In this document: positions 6,459-8,786 of the stretch, one piece after another
How positions within the stretch are numbered: position 1 is the stretch's first letter
Layout: the number at the start of each line of letters is the position of its first letter
Origin: an uncultured Intestinimonas sp.
GTDB lineage: Bacteria; Bacillota_A; Clostridia; Oscillospirales; Oscillospiraceae
Direction of reading: 5' to 3'
Assembly: GCA_958435885.1 (NCBI GenBank)
Contig: CAUBHZ010000055.1
Coordinates: 1 to 8,786 of the forward strand
Length of the DNA stretch: 8,786 nt
Program-made: the position numbers and the translations under genes
The notes under the pieces: generated by a model
The model's database searches: none
Seen by the model: the letters and a program-made list of their open reading frames with translations, nothing else
What the model was told of the DNA's origin: nothing

Positions 6459-8515
6459 CGCTTTTTCTTTCCTTTCCCCGGCTTGGGCGGCCGGTAGCCG
6501 GGCTTGGAGGAGGGCTTGCGGCCTCTGCCGCCCCTGCCCTTGGGCGGCCGTCCGGCCTCCTTCACGGGCTTGGCGGGCCGGGCCGGCTGGGCGGCGGGGA
6601 CCACCCCGGGCAGGGTGAAGTCGATCTGGCCGGAGCCGGGGTTGGCGGCGGCGCAGAGGACCTCCAGGGGCATGCCGAAGGTGTAGGTGAACTTGGTCCG
6701 GGCACCGGTGAGGGTCATGCGGACCTCGTCGTACTCGTAGCGGTCGTCGGGGAGGGCGGTGACGGGGAGAAGGCCCTCCACGCCGTTGGGGAGGCCCACA
6801 AAGAGGCCGAACTTGGTGACACCGGTGACGGCGCCCTGGAAGGTATCCCCCACGTGGGCGGTCATGAACTCGGCCATATAGCACTTCTCAATATCCCGCT
6901 CGGCGGTCATGGCGTGGACCTCCCGGTCGGAGGACTGCTTGGCGGCCCGGTCGGCGGCGGTGGTGAGTTTTCCCTTCTTCTGCTCCAGGGAGCCGTCCAG
7001 CAGGGCGGTGAGGATGCGGTGGACCATGAGGTCGGGGTAGCGGCGGATGGGGGAGGTGAAGTGGCAGTAGTACTTGGCGGCCAGGCCGAAGTGGCCCAGG
7101 TTCTCGGTGTCGTACCGGGCCTTCATGAGGCTGCGGAGGACCATGGTGTGGACGGCGGGGGCCTGGGGGGTGCCCTTCACCGACTCCAGCACCTTCTGGA
7201 GGCTGCCGTTGTCGGCCTGCTTCAGGTCGATGCCCAGGGGGGCCAGCATGGCCTTCAGGTTGGTCACCTTGTCCTCGGAGGGCTTTTCGTGGACCCGGTA
7301 GACAGCGGGGAGGCCCGCCTTTTTGAGGTGCTCGGCCACGCACTCGTTGGCGGCGAGCATAAAGGATTCGATGAGCTTTTCCGACTCCCCGGTCTCCCGC
7401 ACCCGGATGTCCACCGGAGCGCCGGTCTCGTCGCAGACGATATAGCACTCCTGGCTCTCCAGGTCCAGGGCGCCCCGGGCACGGCGGCTCTTCTCCAGGA
7501 CCTTGGCCAGCCCCGCCATGTCCCGGAGCATGGGCAGGATGTGGGCGTAGCGCTCCGCCAGGGCGGGGTCCTGGTCCTTGAGGAGGATGTTGCAGTCGTC
7601 ATAGGTCATCCGCTCGGTGGAGCGGAGGACGGTCTTGACGATCTTGTGGTCCAGCACCTGGCCGTGGCCGTCCATGGTCATGATGCAGGAGAGGGCCAGC
7701 CGGTCCACGTGGGGGTTGAGGGAGCAGATGCCGTTGGAGAGCTCCTCGGGCAGCATGGGGACCACCTGGTCGGCGAAGTACACCGAGGTGGCCCGGTGGA
7801 AGGCCTCCAGGTCCAGGGGGGAGTTTTCGGTCACATAGTGGGCCACGTCGGCGATGTGGACCCCCAGGACCCAGTGTCCCTCGCTGTCCTTCTCCAGGCT
7901 GACGGCGTCGTCAAAGTCCTTGGAGGAGGCGCCGTCGATGGTGATGACGGTCTTGTCCCGCAGGTCCAGCCGGCCGACGCAGGCGGCGGGGTCCACCTCC
8001 TGAGGGGCCAGCTGGGCGGCGGCGGCCACCGGGGCGGGGAAGTCCCGGTCGATGCCGTGCTCGTAGAGGAGGGCGGCCACGGCGGCCTGACGGGTGCCCT
8101 CCTTGCCGAAGGAGAGCTTGAAGGTGCCCGTGGGGGGCAGCTTGGCGCTGCCGTAGCTGGTGACGGCCACGGCGATCTTGTCCCCCGCCTTCAGCTTGGC
8201 GGCGGAGCGGCCCACGATCTTCACGGCGTTGGGGTAGCGGTCGCTGGTGGGCTGGAGCCACACCTCCCGGCCCCGGCGCTCCACGGCGCCCACCAGGGTG
8301 CGGTTGGTCCGCTCCACCACGGCGGTGATTTTTGCGATCTGCCGCTGGGGGTCTTTGGGGTCGGCACTGGTCTGGGCGGTGACCTTGTCCCCCGTCCAGG
8401 CGCCGCCGTCGCAGCGGGGCGGCACAAAGAGGTCGGACTCCCGGCCCACCGCGCCCTCCGGCGTAAAGAAGCCGAACCCACGGGCGGTGGCCTGATAGGT
8501 TCCCTGTAAGTTCAT
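6455..8515 (-). CDS. rnr: Ribonuclease R (3'-5' exoribonuclease, RNB family), without the N-terminal helix-turn-helix domain
   Basis: A processive cytoplasmic exoribonuclease that degrades structured RNA and serves in RNA quality control. The 686 residues begin directly with the first cold-shock OB fold (MNLQGTYQATARGFGFF, 1-67), then a second (about 70-135), the RNB catalytic domain (about 183-510), an S1 domain (about 556-636) and a basic Pro/Gly/Lys tail (641-686). Catalytic aspartates are in TIDGASSKDFDDAV: D194, D200, D202, D203. HFTSPIRRYPDLMVHR (485-500) is another RNB hallmark. The start is firm: an in-frame TAG lies upstream with no other start codon between, and AAAGGAG (8533-8527) stands 11 bases before ATG. 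Bacillus RNase R carries about 70 more N-terminal residues with a helix-turn-helix, absent here. It lies downstream of secG, as is common in Firmicutes. Confidence 0.97.
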   Translation of the reverse strand: MNLQGTYQATARGFGFFTPEGAVGRESDLFVPPRCDGGAWTGDKVTAQTSADPKDPQRQIAKITAVVERTNRTLVGAVERRGREVWLQPTSDRYPNAVKIVGRSAAKLKAGDKIAVAVTSYGSAKLPPTGTFKLSFGKEGTRQAAVAALLYEHGIDRDFPAPVAAAAQLAPQEVDPAACVGRLDLRDKTVITIDGASSKDFDDAVSLEKDSEGHWVLGVHIADVAHYVTENSPLDLEAFHRATSVYFADQVVPMLPEELSNGICSLNPHVDRLALSCIMTMDGHGQVLDHKIVKTVLRSTERMTYDDCNILLKDQDPALAERYAHILPMLRDMAGLAKVLEKSRRARGALDLESQECYIVCDETGAPVDIRVRETGESEKLIESFMLAANECVAEHLKKAGLPAVYRVHEKPSEDKVTNLKAMLAPLGIDLKQADNGSLQKVLESVKGTPQAPAVHTMVLRSLMKARYDTENLGHFGLAAKYYCHFTSPIRRYPDLMVHRILTALLDGSLEQKKGKLTTAADRAAKQSSDREVHAMTAERDIEKCYMAEFMTAHVGDTFQGAVTGVTKFGLFVGLPNGVEGLLPVTALPDDRYEYDEVRMTLTGARTKFTYTFGMPLEVLCAAANPGSGQIDFTLPGVVPAAQPARPAKPVKEAGRPPKGRGGRGRKPSSKPGYRPPKPGKGKKKR

Positions 8516-8551
8516 GAAAAAAGATTCTCCTTTGTATCCTTGTCTCTGTCT

Positions 8552-8566
8552 GCCGGCACAGCCGGC
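8552..8566. repeat. Small GC hairpin in the rnr leader
   Basis: Two copies of the self-complementary hexamer GCCGGC (8552-8557, 8561-8566) are separated by 3 bases, able to form a short stem in the 5' leader of rnr about 20 bases upstream of the Shine-Dalgarno. No U-run follows, so it is not a terminator. A role in RNA stability or control is only possible. Confidence 0.5.
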
Positions 8567-8577
8567 GCTTCTCTCCT

Positions 8578-8605
8578 AGTATATCACCAATTTGCCCGCC
8601 TGCAA
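8578..8605 (-). promoter_or_regulatory. Likely sigma-A promoter for rnr and the GH3 gene
   Basis: On the minus strand -35 TTGCAG (8605-8600), a 16-base spacer and -10 TATACT (8583-8578). It begins just past the secG terminator stem, giving a leader of about 55 bases before the rnr ATG. Both hexamers are near consensus. Confidence 0.7.
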
Positions 8606-8607
8606 CG

Positions 8608-8644
8608 AAAAAAGGACGCGCCCGGAAGGGCACGTCCTTTTTTT
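8608..8644. terminator. Intrinsic terminator after secG
   Basis: A stem of ten positions (8614-8623 with 8628-8637, one C-A mismatch) closes a GGAA loop. Seven T (8638-8644) lie on one side and six A (8608-8613) on the other, so it can work in both directions. On the minus strand it lies 22 bases after the secG stop and directly before the rnr promoter, separating the two units. Confidence 0.88.
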
Positions 8645-8666
8645 GGTCCATTTTCGTCCGTCTGTC

Positions 8667-8786
8667 TCAGGCGGCGGCGCCGTCGGGCAGCAGGCAGAGC
8701 ACCAGAGTCAGGATCATGAAGCCGATGGCCACCCACTTGGTCCAGCGGGCCAGCTTGGCGTCCCAGCTCTTGGCCTTGTTCTTGGA
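8667..8786 (-). CDS. secG: Protein-export membrane protein SecG, C-terminal 39 residues (truncated by window edge)
   Basis: SecG is the small subunit of the SecYEG translocon in the inner membrane. The visible 39 residues start SKNKAKSWDAKLARWTKWVA and continue into a hydrophobic helix (about 18-34) ending LLPDGAAA and TGA. The basic loop followed by a W/T-K-rich entry into the second TM helix matches the SecG C-terminus. Position directly upstream of rnr is the common Firmicutes arrangement and supports the call. The start lies outside the window, and its own promoter is not visible. Confidence 0.82.
   Translation of the reverse strand, partial: SKNKAKSWDAKLARWTKWVAIGFMILTLVLCLLPDGAAA

Noticed and set aside
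6459..6884. 142-codon upstream extension of the GH3 gene
   Set aside because: It is a shadow of the rnr 3' end; the internal ATG starts a complete lipoprotein signal peptide.
6854..8509. Long plus-strand open frame (551 codons) opposite rnr
   Set aside because: Gly/Val/His-rich antisense shadow without recognisable motifs; RNase R on the minus strand is certain.
1..8786. tRNA, rRNA, CRISPR array, insertion sequence or phage attachment site
   Set aside because: None seen: no cloverleaf, no spaced direct repeats, no transposase or integrase coding, and gene boundaries are tight throughout.

Overview
The window is GC-rich bacterial chromosomal DNA with Firmicutes-type signals: strong AGGAGG ribosome binding sites, sigma-A-like promoters, short coupled gene overlaps and U-tailed hairpin terminators. 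The secG-rnr gene order, a BlaI/BlaR1 pair, a lipoprotein NagZ-like enzyme and the GC-rich codon usage together suggest a gut Clostridia of the Oscillospiraceae kind (Flavonifractor-like). That placement is an inference from style, not a species call.

Layout. Bases 1-2063 (+) hold the C-terminal three quarters of a P-type cation ATPase whose start lies before the window. It converges on everything else, which is on the minus strand, and a shared bidirectional terminator separates the two (2075-2112). Reading the minus strand in its own direction, the window opens with the last 39 codons of secG (8786-8667) and a terminator. Next comes a two-gene unit with its own promoter: rnr (RNase R, 8515-6455), then a GH3 NagZ-like lipoprotein (6458-5235), joined by a 4-base ATGA overlap. 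A BlaI-regulated unit follows: promoter with twin operators (5170-5227), blaI-like repressor (5162-4797), M56/BlaR1-like sensor protease (4702-2720), and a 203-residue membrane protein (2723-2112) joined to the sensor by a GTGA overlap. That unit ends at the shared terminator.

How it may work. By analogy with BlaI/BlaR1 and MecI/MecR1, the sensor detects something outside the cell with its large C-terminal ectodomain. Its cytoplasmic zinc protease domain (HELLH) is then activated and BlaI is inactivated, which frees the promoter. Two points set this locus apart. There is no beta-lactamase or PBP in the unit, and the ectodomain shows no penicillin-binding SxxK/SxN/KTG series. The only other gene in the unit is a multi-pass membrane protein of unknown function. 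This makes the locus a candidate inducible envelope-response module with an unknown signal and effector.

The most distinctive nucleic-acid feature is the operator region. The two BlaI-type dyads are also the two arms of a 21-bp inverted repeat. In minus-strand RNA it pairs without a break (two G-U pairs), contains the blaI Shine-Dalgarno in its 3' arm and is followed by a U-run. Transcription from the blaI promoter should start inside the loop, so only read-through RNA from the upstream rnr-GH3 unit would form the full hairpin.
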